Positions 12,401 through 27,400 of a DNA stretch of 64,000 nt are shown piece after piece. This stretch comes from Sipunculus nudus. Taxonomy: Eukaryota > Annelida > Sipuncula > Golfingiida > Sipunculidae. The position numbers were made by a program, and so were the translations under genes. The stretch covers positions 65,931,916-65,995,915 of the forward strand of contig CM049315.1 of NCBI GenBank assembly GCA_026874595.1, read 5' to 3'. How positions within the stretch are numbered: position 1 is the first letter of the stretch; each line of letters opens with the position of its first letter. The notes under the pieces are model-generated. The model worked only from the letters and a program-made list of their open reading frames with translations, was not told where the DNA came from and made no database searches.

Positions 12401-15400
12401 ATATCCACTAGGTGAAACAAAATGGTGGGATATAAACCTCGGATAAACACATCCACTGGGTGAAACAAAATGGTGGGATATAAACCTCAACTAAACACAT
12501 CCACTAGATGGAACAAAATGGTGCGATATAAACCTCAGCTAAACACATCCACTAGGTGAAACAAAATGGTGCGATATAAACCTCAGCTAAACACATCCAC
12601 TAGGTGGAACAAAATGGTGGGATATAAACCTCAGTTAAACACATCCACTTGGTGAAACAAAATGGTGGGATATAAACCTCAGCTAAACACATCCACTAGG
12701 TGGAACAAAATGGTGGGATATAAACCTCAGCTAAACACATTCACTAGGTGGAACAAAATGGTGGGATATAAACCTCGGCTAAACACATCCACTAGTTGAA
12801 ACAAAATGGTGGGATTTATGTAAACTGAAAACACGTATATTGTACAAATATACTGCATGATGATACAATTATATGTACCAACTGATATTATTGTTAATGT
12901 TAAGATTTCATAGACTTTTTTTTTCTTCAATTTGGGAATTTTACTTTTCAGGAATTATCGTTGGCATTTAAAGCCTGTATATTTGTTCATCCCTGTTTAT
13001 CTTTGAGGACCTCCAGTTATCATCCGGGCTCGTACCTCTTTGTCTAGGACAAGTAATTCTACGTTGCCCTTGGCGACTAAACTTTCTTGTCTCAGCCACT
13101 GATGCTCCAGTTCCTCCGGCTGTAAGGAAAGAGGAGAAGGATGTACTGGAAAGAACCAGTGTTAACTTATCAATATTAATATAGATTTTAGGCAACCATG
13201 AGAAAATATTATGGAAGGTTTCCGGATATGAAATTCATCCATTCAGTCTCAAATTTTGTTTGTTGGTGTGTTGTTTGTCACAGGGTCATTATACTAAAGA
13301 TAGTCGGGATTCTCGCAGACATTTAATTTTTTATTGGATCCCTACACAGACATGTTTTTTTTTTTGGGGGGGGGGGGGCTGTTCATAATGCCCCTTAAAT
13401 TCATCATTATCTCGGCAGAAAAGCCTCAGGTACATCAACTGTAGTTTTAGCTTTTTCCTTTTAATTTTCCATTTTTTAACATGGTTCTTAATTACATCAG
13501 ATGCTTTCATTGATACACGTTATCTATACACTTTGTTTGATAATGCTTATATTTATGAAAAGAAATCCAGTGTCAAGTATAACAATACTTACGTCAGTAG
13601 TATTGCCTTTACTGAGGTAGCCCATGTGTTTTGTCACGTGACCACTAGACAGTTGGAACTGTCGGAGTAAGCTCACTGTAAAAGACAATAAACAAACGAA
13701 ATAAGATATAACAACAACGTAAAAGCGAATCATTTAATTTTGAAAAGAAAAAAACCTGAATCGTTTGTGTCTTTCAATCAATGGAAAAATCCTTGATGCA
13801 AAATATTATAAATTATCTGATACAAATTAAGAAGTTTTTCCTGACTGAGTGCATTTGTCATGTCTTATCTGCAGTCATCACATAATCCACATGATGTGAG
13901 TTGACGAATTCTTGCATCATACACGGCCAGCGTCAATATTCTCTAATATATATGTATTGAATTCCAGGAACTATACGTAATTACATGCAGGTTTTGCGGG
14001 GACAAATTTACTCCAAAATATCTGATTAGCAAAGTGATTTTACCTCTTCCCGAAACCACGTAGTAGAACTTGTCAGGACTTCGGTTTTGATAAGCTATGA
14101 CCCTTCCGTCCTCATATCTGAAAGGTTTTATCAAACGCCTTAATAAGAAGCTTATAGTAAAACATGTAATGATCACAAACAACATGTTCTAACACATGAC
14201 CAATGTCAATATTCGAGATTTTATAAATATGTACAAAGGTGGAATCAATGAGGTGTTGACTGAAAAACAGGTTTTGTCTAGGATTATGTGTGTTTGTGTC
14301 TTACTTTTCATAGCTGAGGAGCCTCGCCACTTCAGTTTCCATCTCTGCGGGAAACAGGTGCTTAAAAGCTCTCGTTGCCCTCAACAACCAAACTACCTAC
14401 AGAGTAAAAATATATGTTTACATTATTGATAAATTAAAATAGACTAATTTATGACACGCACAGTTTAATATATGGAACTTAAATCATGAATCAGAATTGT
14501 ATATTTAAAAGAACATCCTTTCTTTAACCTGATTATAAGTGATTTTTTTTGTCTCTTCAACTGCAACTGTTTTAATGCAAGCTACATGATTTATTATTAC
14601 ATGTAACGGCAACAATATCACTAAAATGTGTCATGTAACACTTTGTCACTTTTGCTTTGTAAGGAAACTAATGGTTGGTATATGTGAAAACTGCAGAAAA
14701 ATACATTAAATCATAAATACCCTTTTTATTGATTTGGCGTCTCTGTATTGCGGCTGTGTTGCGAGACATAACCTTAGGTCAAGACCAAGCTGAAACAAAG
14801 TTTTATTGTAGCATTTTTAATTCTATACAACAGAAATGTTTGAAAGTAAAGAATTTATTTGATAAAGTAAACATTTTAAAGATGACGTCAAAACAATATT
14901 AATTATATATTTCTTTACTCACACGTTTAATGCTTTCTCTCTAGTAAACATAGTGTATCTCGCTAAGGCACAGGTTTTTAGCATCATTAAAAAAATCTTC
15001 ATGATAAAAACCTATTGTTTTTGTTTAAAAGCTGTTCTTAAGATTATTAATTTTGAGTTTTAACCATAAATAAAAACAAGTGACCCATGGGTCATGACGC
15101 CCAGCTGACTTGCATGGTTTTTGGCATGCAAGGAGATTTAACAAGGACATATCTTGATATGAAGTTAGAAGTTTCTAGGTCCAGTGGTTACGATTTTTGC
15201 CCTGTCAACGGAGAGACGGCCGGATGGCCGGACGGCTGACGGACGACATACACAGAGTGATCGCTATAGCTCAGATGACTTATAGTCAGCTGAGATAAAA
15301 ACGCGCGTACCTCGCAAAATATACTTTTTTGAATGCAGGAAGATTTACCAAGGACCTACCTTGTTGAACATTTAAAAGTTTCTAGGTCAAGCAGTTACGA

Positions 15401-18400
15401 TTTGTGCCTAGTTAATACATGACCAGAAATTACAAGCAAAAAATACAATATTAAAGAAATGCGTAAAAATAAAGATAATGTAGTTGGCGCCACCAGTCTT
15501 CTACAGCTGAATGGGCTATCCGAAAAATATGGGTCGCAGTGACATACTTTTTGGAATGCAGGAGATTTACCAAGGTCCCACCTCGATAAACAGTAAGAAA
15601 TTTCTAGGTCAAACGGTTACGATTTGTGCCTTGTTTACACCTGGCAAGCCGTAATATCAGTACAAAAATACAATACATAAATGTGTAAAAATAAAGAAAA
15701 TGTAGAAGGCGAAATGTAGAAGTTTTTAGGTCAACCGGTTACGAGCAAAAACGGACGAACAAACAGACAGACGAATACATGTTGTTTTCTGGGTTTTAAA
15801 AGAACCTATATCAAAACAATAACATTTCATATGAAATATAAATTTCTTTCACATGGGAAAATGAATAAACACGCAAGGTTTCGGGACACTAAATGAAACC
15901 AAAGCTAAGAAATTGACATGATTGCTGTCATTATATGGTCTCAAAAACAGACAAAAAATGGTAAAAATCCAGTATTTTCACCATAATATCAGGTGTTTTC
16001 CTCCAAGTAACAATCGCAGCGCCATCTAACAGCAACCACACGAATCATGCAAAAACGGGAAATATGCTAGTAATGATATTTTAACAAGTGGCCATTGCGT
16101 CACTATGCATCAAACGATCTTATTTGACGTCCACGTCAGTTGTGTAATAATGCTGTTAACTCACGCTGGACTTGGCTGGCGGAATCTGTGGTTTTGAGGT
16201 CCTCTCCTCTTCCAGTCTCCGCTTCATCTCGCTCATCTCAGCCTTGTCCATGTAAAATCTAATCAAAGTAACACATACGTGACGGAAATCAAACAATATT
16301 GAATACTGAAATATACTGGCCATCTGAGCACACTTCTAGTGAAGCTGGAAAACTATTATGGTTAAGTATTATACAAAGTTCTGAAAGATGATTCGACTTG
16401 CATTCATAATTGTACATATATATGCCACTTAACCATAACTCTCTAACGAGCCTGAAAAAGTTAAAACTGTAAATTAATGTATCTATGATTATGTGCATGG
16501 ACGACTATACACTTACTGCCTCCTGGCGACGATTGCCTTCATCAACAGAACCACCATCCTGGCTGCCCATCTGAAGCAATCTAACTTCTGAAATATAAAC
16601 AACAATGGCCACATTAACAAGGACAGTACAGGACGATATCTTGTCTACCTTAATCCTCCTGTACACTCTAAGAAAATGAAGAGTTCAAGCTAAGTGACTT
16701 ATGTTCTTCGCATTTGACTGAATGGGGAAACTCTATAGGTTTCGGCTAGAACCTAAAATGCATTGACCTTCCATAAACCTACACACTGGAGTCCTCCCAG
16801 AGCACGTCTGGGTACGTCTGTTGAAGGTATTACTTTTTGTGCCCCGCTTCCGCATATGTCATAATTTTGGTTGCTTATCAAGTATGAAAGACAACAAGAG
16901 CCCAAAGCGGAGGACATTAATTCCATAAATTTGCTTGTTCGGGTGGTGAAAGCATGGAGATTTCGATGCGGAATGGGAGATTCTTAACATTACACATGGA
17001 TCTGTTATAGGCCTATTGATCGCTGCTGTGGTATGGGAGAAATTTTAAGGTAGCACTACTTGTGGCACCACTGTTTGTTTGCTGTATGCAGAATTTAAAA
17101 TATGTTACTAAATGTCATTATACATAAGCCAGGTGGCGTGGTATTATGCTTCATCCTTGGTTGAAGTGATGTCTTGGTTTATGGCAAAACAATTTGATTT
17201 TAGTGGTAACCTGGACCACCTCATGATTTAATTAAAACATGAGTTAGGATCCGCGCGGAGTCTTGGACTCCATTTTTAGTTTTGATATTTGTTTAATGCG
17301 GTAAATTGTAAGACGTTTGAAACAAGGGACCTGTGGATCACGGCGTTCGGCTGAAATTGATTATGAAAATATTTTATAATCAGCCGAATTTGTCTATAAA
17401 AATATGTTTATGAGGTTTTTCAAAATGTGGGTCCTATGATAAAGTTTGAATCCAATCTGTCAACCCAAACTGGACTTATCATCCGTTAACTAATTTGTGA
17501 ATGGATGAGCCCTGTGCCCTTGACCTTTGAGCTTGTGATTCACAAAAATTCCATAAGTTCCTTCCACTATAGGCAGGGTAGCAAAATGTTGAAGATGGAA
17601 GGTTTTGGATGAAAAGTTTGGCTTAAAAAGCATCCATAACCTTTTTTAAAGAAGTGTGTACTGTGACCTTGACCCTTGAGCTCATGACTCCAAAATCAAA
17701 ATGTTCTTACTTTAGTGGTTGGCCATATATTAGTCAGGTTTGAAACCAATATTTGAAACCACCCTTGAGATATCATCTGAAAATAAATACGTGGACAGAA
17801 AACCCCTGTGACCTTGACCTTTGACCTGACGGCCCCAAAAATAAAAAGGGTTCTTACTTTAATGATGAGCAATATAGTAATCAAGTTTGAAACCAATATG
17901 TTGATCCAAACTGAAGTTATCATCAGGAAACTTATTTTGTCGGACACACAGAAAGACCAACAGATGGACAGACGGACGAACAGGGTGATTACTATAGGGC
18001 ATCCGCTTATTCAAGTGGGGCCCTAATAACATACAAGGTATCAGGGCACAAGATGAAACCGCAGTTGCAAATCTGATAGTACTATCAATATAAACTGGAT
18101 ATGTCTAAATTAAGGAAAACAATCATAAAAATAGAAAAAATACAGGTAGCGCCACCAGTCTTTAAGGAATTGAAGAAACCAGTCATTATCAATAAACACA
18201 CCAGGTTTCGGGACACTAAATGAAATCGTTGTTGAGAAAAAGACATAATTTCTGTATTTTACGGTCTCAAAAACGGAGAAAAAAATATTGAAAATTAGAA
18301 TAAAATGCAGGTGGCGCCAACAGTTTTCGGGAACAGAAAACAATTGTCATGGTCAATATTCAAGGAAAGATTCAGGGCGATCCCTGCTTTAATTATCAAG

Positions 18401-21400
18401 ATACTGGAGGTTTTGTCCCCAACAAGCTATATATTTGCAACAACTAACAATGGATTCTGACAACAAATATTCTGGTGGGTACTTTCAAGCCCCATTGCAC
18501 GGAGGATATACTAGTAGCTCAGTGTCATAATTTCAGGTTTCTAAGGAGATTTATTTTTTACCTTCCTGGATATTCAGTTACAGGTTTCTAGGTTCAATGG
18601 TGCCAAAACGTGCTAGTCCAATGGACGGACAGACGGACAGACAGCTAGACAGACGAACGACGGACCATGATCGATCACTATAGCTCAGTTGACTTAGTCA
18701 GCTAAGCTAAAGAGCATTACACGTCACCGATTTCGGATACACGACATGGCCTGAGCTCAGACTGCTCAAGAATGGATAGTATGTAAGTCAATATTTATAT
18801 CAGATTAGTTTATTAACCTGTAAATCCAAGGTATAAGAAGTTCAAGAACATTCCGACACATAATGCGAGCTATTTCGAGAAGCATTCATGTTTTATTATG
18901 TAAACACACCTGTATCCCGTTGATACCCTAAATCAATAAATCATTAATGTCTCGTCTCAGATAAATTGAAATATAAATGACAATACTATGATCCCGAAAC
19001 TTCACATACAACCCAAAGATAATTTTTTTGTGGATCTGACTTTACAGCATGGATTGGTTATACGAGTGATAAAGGTTTGCTCTCTACTTGTTTTAGAGTC
19101 ATGAACCATGGTCGATATTGGCTCACAAAGTGGTACTTAAAGCATGTGTACTTGTAATAAACTAAGCCAACAATCTCCTGATTCAGGTTTTTGTGTTGTT
19201 CTTAGTTGACGTTTCAACCATTCAGTCACCTTTGAAAACATAAATGTGCTCTGGGCCACTTAAGTACTTTGTGACGGGCGTCTAGATGTCTAAGTGTAGT
19301 ACGTTTTCCCGACTATATTTTTCATTACATTGGTGCAACTCAAACAGGTAAACACTGACTTATAGAATGGACATGGACACCAAACAATTGTTTTTTTTTG
19401 TCACTGGGACGCAAAATAATATCATTTATGTCAGTAATGCAGCTATGCATTCCTAACAAATAAATATATAAGTATATGTGGATTCTATAATATTACTGAC
19501 GGTGGTGGCACCAAGTCGTTGTCACGCCACTATTCCTCGATAATGAACTTTTCTCATATTTTCCAAGAAATCCTGAGGAATATGACATTATTTCATCTAG
19601 GGTCTATTGCAGCGCCATCTATCAGAAACGAAGCCAACAGTGTGCACCCTGCTCACCCCTCCAACGGTGTGTATCACGTGTCATGTCAACCCAGTTTGTT
19701 TATAATATTAAGACGTGCGCTGTCAATCAGTATACCGGCAAAGTCATTTTATAAGCCATAGAAGTATTATCGACAGAAAGATGTTTTTTGTTTATATTAA
19801 ATTACAACAACCACTTTATTCTACATAATAAAGTGAATAAAGTCATTGCAAGATTTGTTTATTTATTAGACCTTGTCAATGTAAAACAATACTTTTGTTT
19901 TTGTTTTAATAATAACTTCATTATCAAAAATTGTATACATATTATTAATATGCAGATCATATAATCCAATAAAAGCTGTACAAAACATTCACTCATTATA
20001 ATATTGTGCATATATATCCATACAGCCTAATGGCCTTAACATCTGATTCAAACATGCGTTTAAAACTCCTTTCCCTAGAAGTCCTATACTGACTGATAAC
20101 TTTTATGAATAATTTAAATTTTAACCTGTGGAAAATCAAAGGTACATGGTGCAAATGTCGAGGCGAGGACGAAGACGAGGACAGGACAACAACCTGAACT
20201 GTATACTGAGGTAAACATGCGACTAAAATGATGTGTTATATTTATGTCTTCTGGGACGGACTATATATGGTAATCCAGAAGTCATTACCTGTCATGAATT
20301 AACACATTGGAGCATATCGCTGAGCTTTTATCCAGTTTCACCGTGTTGTCTTGGGATGAGGGTTAAACAAGGGACCTCCTGTTCCGAAGTCCAACGCCTT
20401 ATTTTCTCCGCTACCCATGGTGTGAGGCCTATACCCATAGTGTGAGACCTATACCCGTAGTGTGAAGCCTATAACCGTGGTGTGAGGCCTATACCCGTAG
20501 TGTGAGGCCTATACCCGTAGTGTCAGAAATATAACCGTAGTTCGAGGCCTATAACCGTTGTGTGAAGCCTATACCCGTAGTGTGAGGCCTATACCCATAG
20601 TGTGAGGCCTATAACCGTTGTGTGAAGACTAAAACCGTTTTGTGAGGCCTATACCCGTAGTTTGAGGCCTATACCCGTAGTGTGAGGCCTATACCCGTAG
20701 TGTGAAGCCTATAACCGTTGTGTGAGGCCTATAACCGTTGTGTGAGGCCTATACACGTAGTGTGAGGCCTATTCCTTCTAGTGTGAGGCCTATTAGCGTA
20801 GTTTGAGGGCTATAACCGAAGTGCGAGGCCTATACCCGTAGTGTGAGGCCTATAACCGTTGTGTGAAGCCTATAACCGTTTTGTGAGGCCTATACCCGTA
20901 GTGTGAGGCCTATAACCTTAGTGCGTGGCCTATACACGTAGTGTGAGTCCTATACCCGAAGTGTGAGGCCTATAACCGTTGTGTGTTGCCTATAATCGTC
21001 GTGTGAGGCCTATTCCTGTAGTGTGAGGACTATAACCGTAGTGCGAGGCCTTTGCCCGTAGTGTGAGGCCTATAACCGTAGTGTGAAGCCTATAACTGTT
21101 GTGTGAGGCCTATACCCGTAGTGTGAGGCCTATACCCGTTGTGTGAAACCTATAACCGTTGTGTGAGGCCTATACCCGTAGTGTGAGGCCTGTAACCGTA
21201 GTGTGAAGCCTATAACTGTTGTGTTAGGCCTATACCCGTAGTGTGAGGCCTATACCCGTAGTGTGAGACCTATAACCGTTATGTGAAGCCTATAACCGTT
21301 GTGTGAGGCCTATACCCGTAGTGTGAGGTCTATAACCGTAGTGCGAGGCCTTTACCCGTAGTGTGAGGCCTATAACCGTAGTGTGAGGCCTATAACCGTT

Positions 21401-24400
21401 GTTTGAGGCCTATACCCGTAGTGTGAGGCCTATAACGGTAGTGCGAAGGCCATACCCGTGTTGTTATCTTTTTTATTTCATTACGGTAGGGACAGAATTA
21501 TAAGAACAAAATAAATGAAAACCAAGATTTCCCTGTCTTTATATTTCACAATGAAAGCAAAGGGGGATTTAATAACTTTAATCATGAAAGTGGCCAAAAC
21601 TTAATGTTTTTTAATAGATAGTATGAAGGAAATGTCTACAAAGTAGCCCTGCACACCACTGTGGTCTTAAATATTTGATACACTGGGTGTGTTCGCAAAT
21701 TGATTCCACAAAACACACATTTACAAGCAGATGTAACATACCTAAGCACTGAGTTGGAGGCTCTTGTTTGACTTATACATTGGTGTGGGTTAAAACGGCC
21801 ATTCAGTCTACGGGGTCGTTTGCCAAACAGCAATATAACTGTATACTCTCAAGCCCCCGGGCAGGGGACCGTAGAGCGATTGAAATGCGCCTGATCGGCA
21901 TGCTGAGGTATACGGCTAATGCTTTGTCCTACAAAGAATATTTTGCCATCAGATTAGGTGCGTGTCTTGAAAATATTATGTTCTGAGTGGTAACACTGCC
22001 GCTGTGGTGAGATTGTTATATTCTAAGCGCCTTTACATCTCTATCCATATTTAAGCATGGAAGTTTGGAATGGATAATCTCTCAAGTGACATTCGAGTAC
22101 TGATTACGCAATAATCTTGGCCGAAAATTTGAACTCACAACTTCTCAGCTTCAGGTCCTGTGTCTACCCTATGACCACTGAACCCGGTCAAACATGTTTA
22201 GCGACTTTTTCACTCTGGTCAGGTGACTTTAACCGTTCATCTAGATATAATCTTCGGGGATTACATTTGTGGGTTCAAAGTACTAAAAAACCATGGGTTA
22301 AAAAAAACGATTCAAGCCCTGTCTGCTTTGACATGATATTGTTATATTTCGAAATTTACTTTGTTATTGATATTACACAATTTAAATGCCACAAATTAAT
22401 AAACTCAAGACACCATTGTGATTAAAACTAGGACCCATGGGTCTCGGTGCTCAGCTGAATTTGTCTTGTATAATTTTTAATATCAGAATATGTCACACAT
22501 CTTTTTTTCAGTTGTGATATTGTTAAGAGATTTTTTTCAGGAAGTCTGCATTGCATATAATTTATCACCAATTACAGAAAAACAACTAATATTGGGGATA
22601 TGTGATGAAAGTCAACAGAGGGAAAATAAAAGTATTATTCATGGTAAGGCCTATATCTATAAATCTAAAGAATCATTTGTATTTAATATAGAAAACTTTA
22701 AAATGTATCTTAATTATCAAAAGAAAATAGAATGCGCAGCTGAATACAAGACAAATAAAAAATGGAAACTATATTTAAAAAAAAAAGATAACGAATTTGT
22801 ATATCTTAAGCAAAGGAAGTTAGTACATATATTCATTGTAAATTGCTATATGAAGTACATTGGTTATTATATTGTTTAGTTGCGCTTTGCCTGTGTTTTA
22901 TTGGTATTCTTTATCCTGTCTACTTGTAGATTTTGACTTTGCGTGTTTCTATTGGTTATGTATGTATTTTTGTACACGTGATGTGTTTTGCAATAAGAAA
23001 TCCTGAGATCAAGTTTGAAGCCACCCAAACTGAAGTTATCGTTAATAAACTAATTTGTAAATGGGCCCTGTCACCTTGACCTTTGACCTTGTGACCCAAA
23101 ATAAAAAATAATTTCCCCTATTGGCAGGCCAGCTATATGTGGAACAAGGAAGGTTTGGGATGATAAGTTTGGCTTAAAATGCATCTACAATTTTCTTAAA
23201 TAAGAGGGTCCTGTTACCTTGACCTTTGACCTCATAACCCCAAATCAAAAATGTTCTTTCTTTATTGGGAGGTCATATATAAGTCAAGTTTGAAACCAAT
23301 ATGTCTATCCAAACTGGAGATTTCATGTACAAACAAGTATGTGGACAGATGGCCCCTGTGACCTAACCCCTTGACCCCAAAATCAACAGATTTCTTGTCT
23401 TAGATGTAGGCCATATATAAGTTATGTTTGAAATCCATGTCAATCCAAACTGAAGTTATCAACATGAATTACAGGGTGATCACAATAGGGCATCCGCTTA
23501 TTCAAGCGAAACCCCAATAAACACACAAGGTTTCAGGACACTAGATGAAACCACATTTGCGAATCTGGTAGCATCAATATAATTTGGCAGTCTCAAAATA
23601 AAGGGAAAAAAAACCATAAAAATCGAAAAATACATGTGGCGCCACCAGTCTTCAGAAACTGAAGAATCCAATCATAATCAATAGACACACCAGGTTTTGG
23701 GCCACTTGATGATACCTCAGCTGAGAATCTATCATAATTAATTTCATTTTACGGTCTCAAAAAAAAATCGTACAAATTAGAACAAACACAAGTGGCGCCA
23801 TCACTTTTCAGGAACTGACAACTCTGGTCATGGCCAATACTCAGGGCAAGATTCAGGGCAATCCATGCATTAACTATCAAAATACTGGATGTTTTGTATG
23901 TTTAATTATTCCGGAGGGGGAGGAGGTGTACTTACAAGCCCCATTGCTCGGAGCATATAGGTCGCAGTGACCTAATTTCAGGTTTCCAAGGAGATTTTCT
24001 ATTGACCTTCCTGCATTTCACTTAAAAGTTTTATAGCCAGGGGTTACGATTTGTGCCTTGCTAACGAACAGACAAACGGCCGGACGACGGACAAAGCGCC
24101 ACACCTAACCTATACCTCAGTTGACTTCCAGTCAGCTGAGCTTAAAAACCGGAACCATTGGATATTCTATGAATAAATGATTTCATTTGCAAATATCCCT
24201 GTAATTACACAAAGGTGTTAAACTTGAGCAGCTCACAACCAGACATTACAAGTTATATTAAAAATACCATTTACATAATTTGTCACATTCACCAAAATAA
24301 TAATATGGGAATTTTCTTCTTTTCTTGTTTGATCAACTTATAATTCAGTCTAATTTGCAATGAATTTAAAACAAGCGCAAATTTACTGTTTCATTTAAAA

Positions 24401-27400
24401 TGTTAGTGTTCAGGAATCTTACCTTCCAACCTTTTCTTCTTTCCTTTATAAACTCTCCCATTGGAACGTTTGTCACTTTCTGGAATAAAAATGAAGGTAT
24501 TTCGTTGGTAAAGTACTAAACAAGGAGCATATATTGACGGTACCTATGTAAGGTACAGCGTTTTATATATACTGTAACTTCCTTGAAACAATAAACGTCT
24601 CCACTTTAACAATTTTTGAATATTTGAACTTCTAAGATTCAACTTTGAATCGATAGAAATTTGAAAAAAAAAGAATAGATGGACGATAATTGGAATACGT
24701 TGAAATGTCATGTTGTAAAAGGGCTAATTCTCTCTCTTGAGATACCACTTTATTAGCCAATCAAAGTTGGCTAAAACATTCATTCCTTATTATCGTTTTA
24801 TATGTTTCACCAAATAATAGTAAACCAGTAATCCCTTATAGAAATGGCTGTAAAGCACCGCTTAATGTGCACAGAGGCAAGGAAAACATTTTTAACAGTA
24901 ACCAACGAAGACATTATGAAAATAATGACAACTAGGTCGAGGTACATTGAACATTAAAGAAATGAAGTGCTGATAACAATATTTTGACGGACAATGTATG
25001 TTATAACCTCGGGACAAGGTCTTTAAATGTGCCTTTATCAGGATCCAGCACCTCTGCTTCCCCGCTGTGTATCGAGCGGGTTTATCTGAGCGCGGGATAA
25101 CGCCGGCAACTTCATAACGATATCCAAGCCACCGCCACGCGCCGCTGCTAGGCGCTACAGGTATGGGGATAATGGGTATTTAATGCAATGACCGACACTG
25201 ATAATGCATTGATATACCTTATACGTGTAGGCTGGTAATACCAAATGAACAAATGGTTGATGATGATGAAACCATGTATTTATGAATCACAGGGCACACA
25301 CACAACCTAATTTTTAAAAATTTCTTCAACCTGGGAGGGAGTCACCCCCTCAAAATCCTTAACACCCCCACCACCACCACCCCGCCGCTCTCCCAATGAG
25401 ATGCAGTGTTTCAGAAAAAAAACTACGAGTATAGCAAAATGACCGATATTATGATTTGATTTATCTGAATAGAATTAATAGGGAAAACCGTGTTACTTCT
25501 TGTTAGTTTCTGAATGATTTCCCTGTTATCTTATCTATTCAATATTGTTGAGATTTTGATTAAACAATTTGATAATTTCACACACTGCACCAACCCCCTC
25601 AGCCGGTACATGCACAGCATGAGCAGTCGCCATTCCCTGGACATACAAGAACTAGCTCCTGGATCTACCACTGATAAACTTATTATAATTTTTATTATAA
25701 TTTTTATTATTATTATTATTATTATTATTAATTTATTACACTTTACATGTATTGAGAAAATGTTTTTTTTTTGGGTTTTATACAGGGTTGGGGTAATTGT
25801 AATGTGTAATTTTAATAACCTGTAATTTATTACAACTTTTAAAGTAATTGAATGTAATTTGTAATTGAACAAAATTCAATTACAAGTAATTGTAATTGTA
25901 ATGATTACAGGGGTAAAAATAGATGTAATTTCAATTACTTTTCAATTACTTTCCAATTACTTTCCAAATTCATGATAGAGCACCATACCTTATATCTCAT
26001 TCCTTTACACTGTTTATCAAAACACTCTTGGGTAAGGATTGTAAGCTTTGATTATTGAATAAATAGTACCCATGCATGTAACAAACATGGTAATTTATTA
26101 GTATGCCTTATAAGTTATACTCGCCTTTTTATTTTGCAAATGTCCCACTGCAATGTAGATAAAGTAACAAGCTTCCATAATGTACACCTTTACAGAGCTA
26201 CACTACAAGAAGTGTGGGCTTGCTACATTTCACACTTTCACTAAAATGGAGGCTGGAACATACTCATACTGATCTGGTTACATCAGTGTTTATCTGCTAA
26301 TTAGCAGACACTGAGAGAGTCGCAGGATCAAAGCGGCTTATGATCTAGAAAGGCTGATATCAGAATTACCTCAAGTCAATGGCCTATGAGGAAAATAGAG
26401 ATAGGTATCAAGATAGCAGGGCTGTCTCAGTTGGCTGGCTCTAACATTTTAACAGTCTGCACTGTTTCCTGTGCCCAGAGACTCTGGGCATTGTATACTG
26501 ATTTTACTACCTGTCATACATAATTTACAAGCTAAGCATGGTGAATGCACTGGATTTTCATTACCTTTTCCTGAAAAACAAATCATTACATCAAATTGTA
26601 ATATATATTGAGCATGAATATATTTATATGAATTATTCACAGGAAATGTTTGCATAATTGAGTTTAGTGAAATCACATTGTATTTATATTCCAGTATTTA
26701 TGACATAACTTAAATCAGCATTGATAGTAAAGAAATTAGGATTTATGAGTTGATTTATGTGTAGGATTACCTTTAAAGGATTAAGGTAGTCGCTAAAAAG
26801 GTTTTTCCATCATCAAAGGTTTTAATCAACAATTATTTCCACAAGTGCTCTAATTGGCAGATGCCAGTGTTATCAGAAGCCAGACATTTTGTCCAATAAA
26901 GGATAATATGTGATAAAAGAATACTAGATTATTTTTTTTGGCGCAAATGACTTCAAGATAATATGTTTAAAATATAGTTTACCCATATGTGCTTTAAGAT
27001 ATTTCTATTTTGTGTCACAACACAAATTCAGCAAATGTTTCAATGCCTGATACTATAAATAAATGAGAAAAAAGAGAAAAGTGTAAATTTTAACATTATT
27101 CAACGATATATGATCATTAGTATAGCCTTTGTGTACTTTAAAGTACGACACCGGACGGATATGTTTTTCTTTGCAGTTTTTCCTTTATAAATTTAATCAG
27201 TTGGCCTTTCTACCATGAATGATACTTTACATGAACCATGCCTCTGAATATTATATTTTTATAGAAAGTTATTGAAAGTAATTAATTACTTTCAAAAGTA
27301 ATTGTAACTTAATCATTACTTTGAAAATTAAAGTTATTTGTAATTGTAATTGTAATTGGGATTTTTGGATGTAATTGTAATTGTAATGATTACTTTTCAA

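Noticed and set aside
10182-12815. CRISPR-like array
   Set aside because: Units are contiguous with no unique spacers, and the context is eukaryotic.
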